64,000 bases of DNA, taken from NCBI GenBank assembly GCA_964575845.1, contig CAZNSX010000002.1, positions 124,001 through 188,000 of the forward strand, written 5' to 3'. The first letter of the stretch is position 1, and each line of letters opens with the position of its first letter. The DNA comes from CAZNSX01 sp964575845 (GTDB taxonomy: Bacteria; UBA8248; CAZNSX01). Shown here in pieces: positions 1-8,471 of the stretch. A program made the position numbers and the translations under genes. The notes under the pieces were generated by a model. It worked only from the letters and a program-made list of their open reading frames with translations. It searched no databases and was not told the origin of the DNA.

Positions 1-343
1 TTGCAAGGATTGTCCGGCGCGGGCATATCCGGTCGAGGGCTGAGAAGATTTCCTGCTTCAGGGGTAGATCCTCGGAGACGGCCTCGACAACGAAATCGGC
101 CCCCCCGGCCGCCTCGGCCAGGTCGGTGCAGGGGTGGAGGCGCGAGAGGGTTTCCCTCACCCCCCTGCGGGTGAGGAGCTTACCCTTCCTGAGAGTCTCC
201 AGGTTTTCCCTGATGCTATCCATGGCCCGGCGGGAGCTCTTCCTCGTCCTGTTGAAAAATCTAACCGGATAGCCCCGCTGGGCAAAGACCTGGGCCACGC
301 CACTACCGATGAGACCGGCGCCGATTACCGAGATGCGCTCCAT
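1..343 (-). CDS. 3-hydroxyacyl-CoA dehydrogenase, N-terminal part (runs off window start)
   Basis: The first 114 residues are visible; the gene continues beyond base 1. The start is the ATG at 343-341, giving MERISVIGAGLIGSGVAQ. The GxGxxGxG Rossmann motif at residues 8-15 and a later VVEAV...LKQEIF stretch are typical of the NAD-binding domain of FadB/Hbd-type 3-hydroxyacyl-CoA dehydrogenases, which oxidise 3-hydroxyacyl-CoA to 3-ketoacyl-CoA in beta-oxidation-like pathways. It lies 150 bp downstream of the acyl-CoA dehydrogenase on the same strand and is probably the next enzyme of the same route. Bases 344-493 hold no other gene. Substrate and full length cannot be judged from this fragment. 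Confidence 0.85.
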   Translation of the reverse strand, partial: MERISVIGAGLIGSGVAQVFAQRGYPVRFFNRTRKSSRRAMDSIRENLETLRKGKLLTRRGVRETLSRLHPCTDLAEAAGGADFVVEAVSEDLPLKQEIFSALDRICPRRTILA

Positions 344-493
344 CCGCTAACCCTTTCTCTTCGGAAAGCAGAATTCAAAAGCCTTAGGAAGAGGGCTTAT
401 TATCAAATGCCCTCTGGCTTCATGGACGTGCGAGATCACGATAAGAGGAAACTCGCCCGGAACGAAATGCTGGCTCCTCCCCGCAGTCCCTTC

Positions 494-1678
494 CTAGAGC
501 GCGGCGGCAACCTTCAGCCGCTTGATGTAGTTTCCTCCGTCCAGGTGCTTAAGGCAGAAGGAGTCCCTCAACAGTTTCTCGAACGGCGCCTCTTTCATGA
601 TCCCTATCCCGGCCGCGATCTCGGCCGCCTTGTGTGCTATCTCGAAGGCTTTCTCGGTGCAGTATGACATGGCGGCGGGCACGAGTCTGGGGTCGGGTGG
701 CAGGTGGTCCATGGACCAGGCCACGTTCCATACCATCGAGCGCATCGCAAGGAGGTCGGTGTACATCCTGGCGAGCTCGGAGCCTATCACCCCGTGCCTG
801 ATGATGGGCACCCCGCCCTGAACCCGCTCCTTGCAGTAATCCACTATCGCTTCATAGGCGGCCCGCGCGACGCCGAGGGAGCGGGCGGCGTTCAAAATAC
901 CGTCGCTCCTGATGGAGGCCCTGATGACCGGGATGCCGTTTCCCTCAGGCCCCAGCCTCCATTCCGCCGGCACCCTGCAGTCCTCGAAGATGACCTCCTG
1001 GTTCCTGAGTAGCCTGTAGCCCATCTTGTCGTGGACCCTGCCGAGTTTCATGCCCGGGTGGCCCTCAGGGACCAGGAAACAGGTGCACCCTTCAAGGATC
1101 CCCTTTGTCCTGTCGGTTCTGGTGAAGACGCAGTAGAGCTTGGCGATTCCGGCGTGAGCGATGAAGTGTTTCATGCCGTTTATGACGTAGTAGTCGCCGT
1201 CCCTGACCGCGGCCGTCCTCACGCCCCCGTCCGGCTCCGTGTAGGGGAGCATGTTGTCGCAGCCCGCGTCGGGCTCGGTGAGTACCACCGCGTAGAGGAA
1301 CGTGGGATTTTCGCAGAATGCCCGGAGCCACTTGTCGCGCTGGGCCTCCCTCGCGACTTTGGGATCGCTCAACATGTGGTAAAGCTTGCGCCCGTTCATG
1401 AGGCCGCTGGCCAACGAGGGGTCCCCCACACTGAGCTCCTCGGATACTATGAGGCACGTGACGGTGTCCTCGACGCCCATGCCGCCGTATTTCTCCGGTA
1501 TGGCCAGTGTGCGGAAGCCTAGCTCCGACGTCCTCTTCAGAAGATCCATGCTGAAGCAATCCGCAGGGTCCGTCTTTTTGTCGAGCTCGGCGATCAGGGG
1601 CTTCGCTTCTCTCTCGACAAAATCCCTCGCCATCCTCTGGAGGGCCAGTTGTTCCTCTGAAAGCTTGAAATCCACCAT
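494..1678 (-). CDS. acyl-CoA dehydrogenase family protein
   Basis: A 394-residue protein of normal length for this FAD flavoenzyme family, which makes alpha,beta-enoyl-CoA from acyl-CoA and passes electrons to ETF or a related acceptor. Visible features are the N-terminal helical domain, the mid-domain FAD signature near residue 133 (LTEPDAGCDN, with Cys where Ser is usual) and a C-terminal helical domain ending LRDSFCLKHLDGGNYIKR. The usual catalytic Glu of the YEGT motif appears to be Asp380 (HLDGG), so the substrate or reaction may be unusual. The start is 7 bp after the TRAP permease stop, so the two are surely cotranscribed. Confidence 0.88.
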   Translation of the reverse strand: MVDFKLSEEQLALQRMARDFVEREAKPLIAELDKKTDPADCFSMDLLKRTSELGFRTLAIPEKYGGMGVEDTVTCLIVSEELSVGDPSLASGLMNGRKLYHMLSDPKVAREAQRDKWLRAFCENPTFLYAVVLTEPDAGCDNMLPYTEPDGGVRTAAVRDGDYYVINGMKHFIAHAGIAKLYCVFTRTDRTKGILEGCTCFLVPEGHPGMKLGRVHDKMGYRLLRNQEVIFEDCRVPAEWRLGPEGNGIPVIRASIRSDGILNAARSLGVARAAYEAIVDYCKERVQGGVPIIRHGVIGSELARMYTDLLAMRSMVWNVAWSMDHLPPDPRLVPAAMSYCTEKAFEIAHKAAEIAAGIGIMKEAPFEKLLRDSFCLKHLDGGNYIKRLKVAAAL

Positions 1679-1685
1679 TTATGCG

Positions 1686-3668
1686 TTACTCCCCTGAATA
1701 TTTCATTGTCGAGAGGACAGGCGGAGCTTCCTCCGCCAGGGCGGCCTCGCGCAACCTCCTTCTCTTTGATATCTGTATGAAAACGGCGAGGACTCCAAGC
1801 CCGAATCCCGGAAGGTCCGTCCAGTACCCCGGATGGATGAGCATGACCGCGGATGCCAGAATGATCAAGCGCTCGGGTATGCTTGCCTGAACCAGCAGCC
1901 ACCCCGAAAGCCCTGAGGCGAGAAGCAGGGCTCCGATGAAGGATGTGAGGGCGGCCAGTATCACCTTCTGATAACTGCCGACGAGCAGAAGGGAGGGCGC
2001 GTAGATGAACATGTATGGGACGATGTACGCAGCCATCCCCAACTTCATCGAGGTGAAGGCCGTTTTGATGGGGTGCGAATGCGCCACTCCCGCCGCCGTA
2101 TAGGCACCAAGCGCCACCGGTGGTGTAACTCCCGACACGATCGCGAAGTAGAAGCAGAAGAGATGCGCCTGGAGAGGCGACACACCGAGCTTCTGAAGAG
2201 CGGGCGCGGCCACGGAGGCGGTCAATATATATGCGGCCGTCACCGGAAGCCCCATGCCCAGGATGATGCAGACGACCATGGTCAGGAGAAGGGCTAAAAA
2301 CAATTGACCGCCGGAGAGCTGGATAACGAGGGCGGAGAATTTGAAGCCTATACCGGTCATCGTGATCACGCCCACTATGACTCCCGCCGTGGCGCAGGCC
2401 GACGCCACCTCCATCATCGACCGGGGCCCCTCGGCGAGAGCCTTGACGATTTTCCTTATCCCCACGCGGCTCTCTTTCCTTACCCAGGAGACCCCCACGG
2501 CAAACACCATGGATACCAGCGAGGCGCGAATGGGGGTTGAACGCTCGATAGCCAGGACGTATATCAGGGCGAGAACAGGGATCAGGAGATAGCCCTGGCT
2601 CAATATTACGTCTTTTATTTTCGGCAGCTCAGCGCCCTTGAGTCCTCTCAGGCCTAATCTTGCGGCCTCGAAATCGACCATCCAGAAAAGAGCGCTATAG
2701 TAGATCACAGCCGGAACGAAGGCCGCTATCATGACCTCGTAATAGGTTATGTTTATCATCTCGGCCATGATGAAAGCGGCCGAGCCCATGATCGGGGGCA
2801 TCAACATCCCGCCGCAAGAGGCAACGGTCTCGACGCCGGCGGCGAAGTCGCTCCTATATCCGGTCCTTTTCATCAGAGGGATGGTGAGCGTCCCCGTGGT
2901 CACGATGTTAGCTATCCCGCTTCCGGAGATGGTGCCGAAGAGCATGCTCGAGAAGACCGCCACCTTGGCCGGGCCGCCGCGGGTTCTTCCGGCGACGGCA
3001 TAGGCCAGGTTCATGAAGAAGTCACTGACCCCGGTCGCGCGCAGGAAGGCTCCGAAGAGGACGAACAGAAAGACGTAAGCTGAGGAGGCGTGCAGAGGTA
3101 TGCCGAAGAGCCCGTCCCCGCTGAGCATGTAGCCGAATATTCTCGAAACGCTCTTGCCCCTGTGGGCCAGGAGGCCGGGCATGTAAGGGCCGAAGTAGGC
3201 GTAGAGGAGAAATATCACAGTGATTATCACCAGGGGCAGCCCGAGAAGCCTCCTGGTCGCCTCCAGTGTGAAGGCCACGAGCACGATTCCGATTATTACA
3301 TCCAGGTTGGTGGGCTCGACCCCTCCGGAGAGCTCGATCTCCCTGGCGTGGAGGGCAACGTAGATGGTGCCGATGACGCCCAGGACTATCATTACAAGGT
3401 CTACTGCAGAGGGCCGCGTCGCGGGAGACCGCTTCCGACCTCTCAATAATACAGGGACGATAGCGGTCGCTATGAGAAGATGGACCGCACGGAGGACGAG
3501 CGGATGTACGGGACTGTATCCCAGTGTGTAGACGTGGAAGAGGGACATAGCCACGTTGAAGATGATGAGGCCTATCGCGAAAGGACCGGTCAGGCTCCTG
3601 AGAATTCTTGTCCCGGCCTCGGTTGCCTCGACCTCAACCTCCGGCGGCTTCTGTCCACCCTGTGCCAC
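1686..3668 (-). CDS. TRAP transporter fused permease subunit (TAXI type, DctQ-DctM fusion)
   Basis: A 660-residue, very hydrophobic inner-membrane protein. The N-terminal part (about residues 20-150) supplies the small DctQ-like helices and the remainder the large DctM-like domain, as in fused TRAP permeases paired with TAXI binding proteins. Characteristic glycine-rich stretches include FGTISGSGIANIVTTG and GMGLPVTAAY. It drives ion-coupled uptake of an organic acid handed over by the periplasmic binding protein. One permease serves a locus with two TAXI binding proteins (3750-4727 and 7140-8117). The start ATG gives MAQGGQKPPEVEVE; no closer-fitting start was seen. Substrate unknown. Confidence 0.9.
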   Translation of the reverse strand: MAQGGQKPPEVEVEATEAGTRILRSLTGPFAIGLIIFNVAMSLFHVYTLGYSPVHPLVLRAVHLLIATAIVPVLLRGRKRSPATRPSAVDLVMIVLGVIGTIYVALHAREIELSGGVEPTNLDVIIGIVLVAFTLEATRRLLGLPLVIITVIFLLYAYFGPYMPGLLAHRGKSVSRIFGYMLSGDGLFGIPLHASSAYVFLFVLFGAFLRATGVSDFFMNLAYAVAGRTRGGPAKVAVFSSMLFGTISGSGIANIVTTGTLTIPLMKRTGYRSDFAAGVETVASCGGMLMPPIMGSAAFIMAEMINITYYEVMIAAFVPAVIYYSALFWMVDFEAARLGLRGLKGAELPKIKDVILSQGYLLIPVLALIYVLAIERSTPIRASLVSMVFAVGVSWVRKESRVGIRKIVKALAEGPRSMMEVASACATAGVIVGVITMTGIGFKFSALVIQLSGGQLFLALLLTMVVCIILGMGLPVTAAYILTASVAAPALQKLGVSPLQAHLFCFYFAIVSGVTPPVALGAYTAAGVAHSHPIKTAFTSMKLGMAAYIVPYMFIYAPSLLLVGSYQKVILAALTSFIGALLLASGLSGWLLVQASIPERLIILASAVMLIHPGYWTDLPGFGLGVLAVFIQISKRRRLREAALAEEAPPVLSTMKYSGE

Positions 3669-3749
3669 GGCACGCGCTCATCGGGGAAAGCGAGGGGCTA
3701 CTGCTACTGGGTAGCCCCCCGCCCTCCGGATTTGAGGTAAGTCTCTACT

Positions 3750-4727
3750 CTAGGGCAGAGTCTTCAGGATCTTGAAGCCTTTCTCTTTGTAGAATCTGAC
3801 GGCGCCCGGATGTATCGGGGCTTGGTTGGCCAGCTCTATCATCGAGGGATCGAGCTGCTTCGCGTAGACGCCCATGATCTTCTCGAGCTCTTTCTTGCCC
3901 TCGAAGGTGACCTTGATGATCTTGTAGGCGAGGTCGGGGTCGAACTCGGGGCTCACGTTCACGGGCGAGAACCAGCCCACAGAGTGACCGTCCTCCTTGA
4001 GGTTCTTGTAAATCCCCGCTAGGTCCTTGTTGGGGAAGTACCAGGGGTATTTTTCGCAGAATTTCTTCACCTGCTCCTCAGTCAGGAAAAAGAAATTGAC
4101 TTTGTGGGTGAGCTCCAGGTTCTTGAGTGAGGGCCAGGGAGAGATCGTCGATACGCTGGCGATATCTATGAGCCCGTCCTTCTGCTGTCCCAGGACGTCC
4201 CCCCAGGAGGCGTTTATGAACTTCTTGGGCTTGATGCCGAAAAGGTCCAAAGTCAGCCTCCAGACGGTGTCGGCTGGACCGCCGGAAGGGCCGGGGCTGA
4301 AGATCTTGCCGTTAATGTCCTCCAGTTTGTCGATCTTCAGGTCCCCGAGGGTCCACGTCGGCGTGGTTCCCTTGTACCACGGGAGCAGGATCCTCGCCCT
4401 CGTGTACTTCTTCCCCTTAGCCCAGGCCAGGCCGTGCCTGGCCTCGTAGAGGGTCGAGGAGGGGCCCCAGCCCATGTCAGCCTCTTTCGCTTCGATCAGG
4501 CGGACGTCGGCGATCCCGCCGCCGGTGGACTCCACGGTGATGTTCAGGCCCGGAATCTTTTTCATCAGGAAGCTGGCCCACACGCTCGAGGCCATCATGA
4601 GCGTGCCCCCGGGGCTCGCGGTGGCGAAAGTGATCATCCACTCCTTTGCGGCCCCGGCCTGGCCCGGGATGAGTGCCAGGGCCAGGAAAGCCACCAAGAT
4701 AATGCAGAGTAAAGATTTCCTTTTCAT
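3750..4727 (-). CDS. TAXI family TRAP transporter solute-binding protein (copy 1)
   Basis: A 325-residue exported protein. A signal peptide covers residues 1-26 (MKRKS, hydrophobic core, then GQAGAA). The mature part has ATASPGGTLMM near residue 36, a TESTGG-like loop (VESTGGG) and the PSGGPADT stretch typical of TAXI proteins, which capture an organic acid or amino acid in the periplasm. The ATG at 4727 sits behind GGGAGGAG. It is a close paralogue of the protein at 7140-8117, with whole blocks shared (for example LFGIKPKKFINASWGD versus FFGIKPKKFINASWGD). It lies 81 bp upstream of the permease in the same transcription direction. Confidence 0.9.
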   Translation of the reverse strand: MKRKSLLCIILVAFLALALIPGQAGAAKEWMITFATASPGGTLMMASSVWASFLMKKIPGLNITVESTGGGIADVRLIEAKEADMGWGPSSTLYEARHGLAWAKGKKYTRARILLPWYKGTTPTWTLGDLKIDKLEDINGKIFSPGPSGGPADTVWRLTLDLFGIKPKKFINASWGDVLGQQKDGLIDIASVSTISPWPSLKNLELTHKVNFFFLTEEQVKKFCEKYPWYFPNKDLAGIYKNLKEDGHSVGWFSPVNVSPEFDPDLAYKIIKVTFEGKKELEKIMGVYAKQLDPSMIELANQAPIHPGAVRFYKEKGFKILKTLP

Positions 4728-4803
4728 TGTTCACTCCTCCCTTCGGATAAGAGGAATATTGAACTACCCGAACATATGACCGCTTTCCTTCGCATGGATG
4801 GCC
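4728..4803 (-). repeat. leader segment duplicated upstream of TAXI copy 1
   Basis: Read on the minus strand, this untranslated stretch before the TAXI-1 start resembles the stretch before TAXI-2 (8118-8190). Both contain GAAGGAAAGCG, then a CGGGT-type stretch, then TCAATATTC or TTAATATTC, then CGAAGGGAGGAG close to the start codon. The similarity means the gene duplication carried its leader with it. No fold or regulator can be assigned by eye. Confidence 0.6.
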
Positions 4804-4856
4804 GATTTGGCGCTGGCTGTGCACCTTTATTTGAATTTAGCTCAGGGGATTTCGAT

Positions 4857-6728
4857 TTACTCGATTCCCAATTCCCTCAGCTTCTCAGCTTTGGGGATCC
4901 CGGTTCGCACATCCCATCCCCTCATCGAATAATACTCATCCAGCATGGGCTCAAGGTCAACAGTGTGGCCCTTTGAAGGTCCGGCCGTGAGAGTCTCTTC
5001 CAGGAACCTCTTGGGAAGGGTATCATCCTTGCGCCCGATGCCCTCTCGGACATTGAACATCCTCTCCAGGTTGACTATCCTTTCACCCGCCTTCAACAGG
5101 GAAGCGCCGTCTATGTCGAGCCCTGTCACCTGGTTATAAATACCAGCGATTCCTTCTGGGCTTGCGGTTTTGCCCCGGACAACAAATTTGCACATCCCGA
5201 GGGCGTCCTGGATGGCTCTCATCTCCTCGTACCATTTGACCAGCTTCCCCTTGCCCGCCGGGGAGAACCGGTTGGCTGCCTCTTTTGTTCCGAAGAGGGC
5301 CTCGACCTGCTCCGGAGGCATGCTGCCAAACTCTACCATCGGGGCTGCTCTCATGTGGTCGCCGCCCCTGGAGGCCACAGCATAGCCCAAACCCCAACCG
5401 TGGAGCCCCCTTGGGTCGTTAACGGGCGGCTCCATCCCCTTGACGTGCAAGGCAAAATCCTCAGAACCACCTCCTATGCTCTGGGCGGCCCGCCAGGAGC
5501 CTTCGGCGAGCAGGGCCCCGAAACCTTCCCTTCTCCCCACCTTCTCCGTCAGTTCGAGGATAGCTTGGGAATTGCCCCATCGGAGGTCCAGGCCGTCTGT
5601 ATCCTCCTGGGTGATCAGCCCCTTCTCATAACACTCCATGGCGAAGGCGAGGGTGGAGCCCAAGGAGATGATATCTATCCCGAGCTTGTTAGCCAGAATG
5701 TTGGTCTTAAGGATGGAATTCAGGTCCCCGTTGCCGCACATGGAACCCAGATGCCCGGTGGCGGCAAATTCCACCTTGGTCCCGTAGTAGACCTTAGATG
5801 GGTCATCCTCCTCTCCGATGAAATAGTGGTTGCACGCGACGGGACAGGAGAAGCAAGACCTTCTCTTGACATAAAAATTTTCGGCTAGAGCTTCCCCTCT
5901 GATACTTTCTATGCCCTCAAATTCTCCGAACTGAAAATTCCTCGTCGCCAATATGCCCATATTGTGGCAGTTAATGCCCTTCCCAGGGGTACCGTATTTG
6001 ATGACGTATTCATACCCCCCGGCCTTTGCGCCGCCCAAGAACGCCTCCCTGAACTCCTGGGCGCTTCGCAAGAGGGCGTCCGGCTTCGCCACCCTGACCC
6101 CGTTGGTTCCCCTCGCCACAAGGGCCTTGAGGTTCTTGGAGCCCATCACGGCGCCCATCCCGCATCTTCCCCCGGCTCTGGCCCAATCGCTAAGGACGTT
6201 AGCGTATCTGACAAGATTTTCTCCCCCAGGGCCTATCGCCGCGACGCGCGCGTCGGGGTCTGAGATTTCATACCTCAAGGCCCTCTCGAGCTCGTAGGTG
6301 TCTTTGCCCCACAGGTGCTGGGCATCCCTGATGCTCACCTCGCCATCCTTTATCCAGAGGTAAGCGGGCTCTGGAGCCCTTCCCCGGATTATGACGAGGT
6401 CGTACCCGGCTCGCTTCAGCTCTAACCCGAAGAACCCTCCTCCGCATCCATCTCCATGTATGCCCGTGAGGGGCGATTTAGCCGCCACGGTCCAGCGACA
6501 GGCGCCCGGGGCAACGGTCCCGACCAGAGGGCCCACGCCGAAGAGGAGGACATTCTCGGGGCTCAGGGGGTCTACCCCGGGCCCCACAAGCTCGTAAAGC
6601 ATTCTGGAGGTGATCCCCCTCGCGCCGATATAATTGAGCGCCGTGTGCTCCTCAAGGGGCCTTTCTGCTATTTCCCTCCGGGTAAGGTCGACCTCGAGAA
6701 CCTTCCCCATATATCCACCGAACGGCAT
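4857..6728 (-). CDS. aldehyde ferredoxin oxidoreductase (AFOR) family protein
   Basis: About 623 residues from the ATG at 6728, preceded by AGGGAGG and beginning MPFGGYMGKVLEVDL, the normal AFOR N-terminus. An upstream in-frame ATG at 6746 overlaps the ferredoxin stop but has no good ribosome site. The family holds a tungsten or molybdenum bis-pterin and one 4Fe-4S cluster. Visible are C-x2-C-x3-C (CFSCPVACNHY), a late lone Cys (LGMCKF) and family blocks such as TGIHGDGCGG and GLGYAVASRGGDHM. Such enzymes interconvert aldehydes and acids with ferredoxin, and the aromatic BamB-like subunits belong here too. The ferredoxin gene immediately upstream fits as electron partner. Substrate unknown. 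Confidence 0.9.
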   Translation of the reverse strand: MPFGGYMGKVLEVDLTRREIAERPLEEHTALNYIGARGITSRMLYELVGPGVDPLSPENVLLFGVGPLVGTVAPGACRWTVAAKSPLTGIHGDGCGGGFFGLELKRAGYDLVIIRGRAPEPAYLWIKDGEVSIRDAQHLWGKDTYELERALRYEISDPDARVAAIGPGGENLVRYANVLSDWARAGGRCGMGAVMGSKNLKALVARGTNGVRVAKPDALLRSAQEFREAFLGGAKAGGYEYVIKYGTPGKGINCHNMGILATRNFQFGEFEGIESIRGEALAENFYVKRRSCFSCPVACNHYFIGEEDDPSKVYYGTKVEFAATGHLGSMCGNGDLNSILKTNILANKLGIDIISLGSTLAFAMECYEKGLITQEDTDGLDLRWGNSQAILELTEKVGRREGFGALLAEGSWRAAQSIGGGSEDFALHVKGMEPPVNDPRGLHGWGLGYAVASRGGDHMRAAPMVEFGSMPPEQVEALFGTKEAANRFSPAGKGKLVKWYEEMRAIQDALGMCKFVVRGKTASPEGIAGIYNQVTGLDIDGASLLKAGERIVNLERMFNVREGIGRKDDTLPKRFLEETLTAGPSKGHTVDLEPMLDEYYSMRGWDVRTGIPKAEKLRELGIE

Positions 6729-6742
6729 CCGGGAGCCCTCCC

Positions 6743-7057
6743 TCATGAGTGGGCACTGATGGTCGGGGCGAAAAGCTTCTGCAACTTCATCCCTTTCCTC
6801 ATGGAGAGTGCCTGCCCCAGGCCCACAAACTCGATGGCCTCTGCGGGACAGTGCAGAGCGCACTTCGGGTCGCCGCCGCAGAGGTCACAATTGACCCTCA
6901 CCACAGGGATATTGACCTCCAACTCCTCGGCCCTCAACACTTTGATCCTCGATTCGGAAGGCCCGACGCCCTTCTCCATGGCGCAAACAGTCTCACAGAT
7001 CATGCAGCCGGTGCATTTCTCAAGGTCAACAAGCAGGGGTTTTTCCATAACGTTCAC
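6743..7057 (-). CDS. 4Fe-4S ferredoxin-type electron transfer protein
   Basis: About 104 residues from the GTG at 7057, which has GAGGAG nine bases before it. The ATG at 7048 (MEKPLLVDLEKC) is an alternative; a longer ATG start at 7120 lacks support. Two cluster motifs are visible: C-x2-C-x2-C-x3-C (CTGCMICETVC) and C-x2-C-x5-C-x3-CP (CDLCGGDPKCALHCP). This is the ferredoxin-like partner commonly found next to AFOR-family genes, carrying electrons to or from that enzyme. Its stop lies 14 bp upstream of the AFOR start, indicating translation from one mRNA. Confidence 0.85.
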   Translation of the reverse strand: MNVMEKPLLVDLEKCTGCMICETVCAMEKGVGPSESRIKVLRAEELEVNIPVVRVNCDLCGGDPKCALHCPAEAIEFVGLGQALSMRKGMKLQKLFAPTISAHS

Positions 7058-7139
7058 CGGGAGACGCTCCTCTTTCAATTCAGCGATGTGCTTACTCTCC
7101 CTCCATGGCGCCTCGGGCAACCGATTTGAAGGAGATTCT

Positions 7140-8117
7140 CTATTCTAAGGTCTTGGGGATCTTGTAGCCTCTCTCCTTATAGTATCGGATGGCGCCCGGA
7201 TGTATGGGAATTTGGTTGGCAAATTCTATCAATGAGGCGTCAAGCTGCTTCCCATAAACGCCCATGATCCCCTTGAGCTCTTCTCTGCCCTCGAACGTGA
7301 CGTTGAGGATCTTGTAGGCGAGGTCAGCATCAAATTCAGGGCTTACTAAGACAGCGGAGAAGAAGCCCACGGAGTGACCCTCCTTTTCTTGGTGCTTGTA
7401 AGACCCTGCCTTGGTCTTGCCGGGGAGGTAGTAGGGGTACTTTTTGAAGAAGCTCTTGAGCTGCTCGTCCGTGAGGTATAAGAGGTTGACCTTGTGGGTA
7501 AGGTCGAGGTTCTTGAGAGCGGGCCAGGGAGAGATCGTCGATATGACGGCAACGTCTATGAGGCCGTCCTTCTGCTGCCCGATGGCGTCTCCCCAAGAGG
7601 CGTTTATGAATTTCTTCGGCTTAATGCCGAAGAACTCGATCATCAGCCTCGTGATCCCGTCGGCTGGACCGGCAGAAGGCCCGGGGGTGACGATCTTGCC
7701 GTTGAGGTCCTGTATCGAGTTCAGTTTCAAGTTCCCGAGGGTCCATATCTCGGTCGCTCCCCGGAACCACGGGAGCAGATACCTCGGCCTCGTGTATTTC
7801 CTGCCCTTGGCCCAATCCAGGCCGCGCCTGGCCATGTAGAGGTTCGAACAGGAGGCCCAGCCGATGTCAGCCTCTCGCGCTTGGATCAGGCGTATGTTGG
7901 CAGTCCCGCCGCCGGTGGATTCCACGGTGATGTTCAGGTCCGGAATCTTTTTCATCAGGAAGCCGGCCCAAACGCTTGAGCCCATCATGAGAGCGCCCCC
8001 CGGACTCGCGGTGGCAAAGGTGAGCATGTGCTTCTTTGCCGCCACGGCATGGGCGGGCATCAGTGCGAGAGCCAGGAAGACCACTAGAATAATCCAGCGC
8101 AAGGAGCTCCCTTTCAT
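7140..8117 (-). CDS. TAXI family TRAP transporter solute-binding protein (copy 2)
   Basis: A 325-residue exported protein from the ATG at 8117, which has an excellent GGGAGGAGG site. An in-frame ATG 63 bp upstream lacks one. The signal peptide begins MKGSSLRWIILVVF and ends near HAVAA. The mature part shares the ATASPGG, VESTGGG and GPSAGPAD blocks with copy 1 and has the same length. It is the first gene of the putative minus-strand operon (8117 down to base 1) and lies 82 bp upstream of the ferredoxin gene. Two diverged binding proteins with one permease could widen substrate range. Confidence 0.9.
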   Translation of the reverse strand: MKGSSLRWIILVVFLALALMPAHAVAAKKHMLTFATASPGGALMMGSSVWAGFLMKKIPDLNITVESTGGGTANIRLIQAREADIGWASCSNLYMARRGLDWAKGRKYTRPRYLLPWFRGATEIWTLGNLKLNSIQDLNGKIVTPGPSAGPADGITRLMIEFFGIKPKKFINASWGDAIGQQKDGLIDVAVISTISPWPALKNLDLTHKVNLLYLTDEQLKSFFKKYPYYLPGKTKAGSYKHQEKEGHSVGFFSAVLVSPEFDADLAYKILNVTFEGREELKGIMGVYGKQLDASLIEFANQIPIHPGAIRYYKERGYKIPKTLE

Positions 8118-8190
8118 CGCTTCCTCCTCCCTTCGCATGACAAGAATATTAAACGACCCGACATGGACGCTTTCCTTCACATGGAGCAGG
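8118..8190 (-). repeat. leader segment duplicated upstream of TAXI copy 2
   Basis: Partner of the leader at 4728-4803. On the minus strand it carries GAAGGAAAGCGTCC, TTTAATATTC and CGAAGGGAGGAGG before the start codon. Here it also belongs to the divergent intergenic region (8118-8471) shared with the LysR gene. The rest of that region holds the LysR promoter and an inverted repeat listed separately; no other gene is seen in it. Confidence 0.6.
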
Positions 8191-8388
8191 CCCTTTAGCC
8201 CGGTCTCCCCCTATCTTTGCGTTCCACACCGCGGCATGGACTCAAAAGAAAATAATTTCGAGAGTGCCCCGACCTCGGGCTTTGCCTCAGGGCGTCTTCA
8301 GAAAGGGCAAGGCTTGTTATCGCTATCTAGTCAGATGAGACCCCAGATGATCCAGCAAGGGTATTTGGGAGTCATTTCTTGAAAGATA

Positions 8389-8416
8389 TTGACTCATCCG
8401 GAAGCTATTGTAAACT
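8389..8416 (+). promoter_or_regulatory. sigma70-type promoter for the LysR gene
   Basis: TTGACT at 8389-8394, a 16-base spacer and TAAACT at 8411-8416 in an AT-rich stretch. Transcription would start near 8423, about 50 bases before the LysR start codon. Confidence 0.5.
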
Positions 8417-8424
8417 TAAATTAT

Positions 8425-8443
8425 TCTGAGTATATTAATCAGA
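8425..8443. promoter_or_regulatory. inverted repeat, candidate LysR-type operator
   Basis: TCTGA at 8425-8429 and TCAGA at 8439-8443 form a 5-bp inverted repeat with a 9-base AT-rich spacer. The spacing resembles the T-N11-A palindromes bound by LysR-type regulators. It lies just after the predicted transcription start of the LysR gene, so autoregulation is an inference. Confidence 0.35.
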
Positions 8444-8471
8444 TTTTTTGAAAATAACCGGAGGGCAAAAG

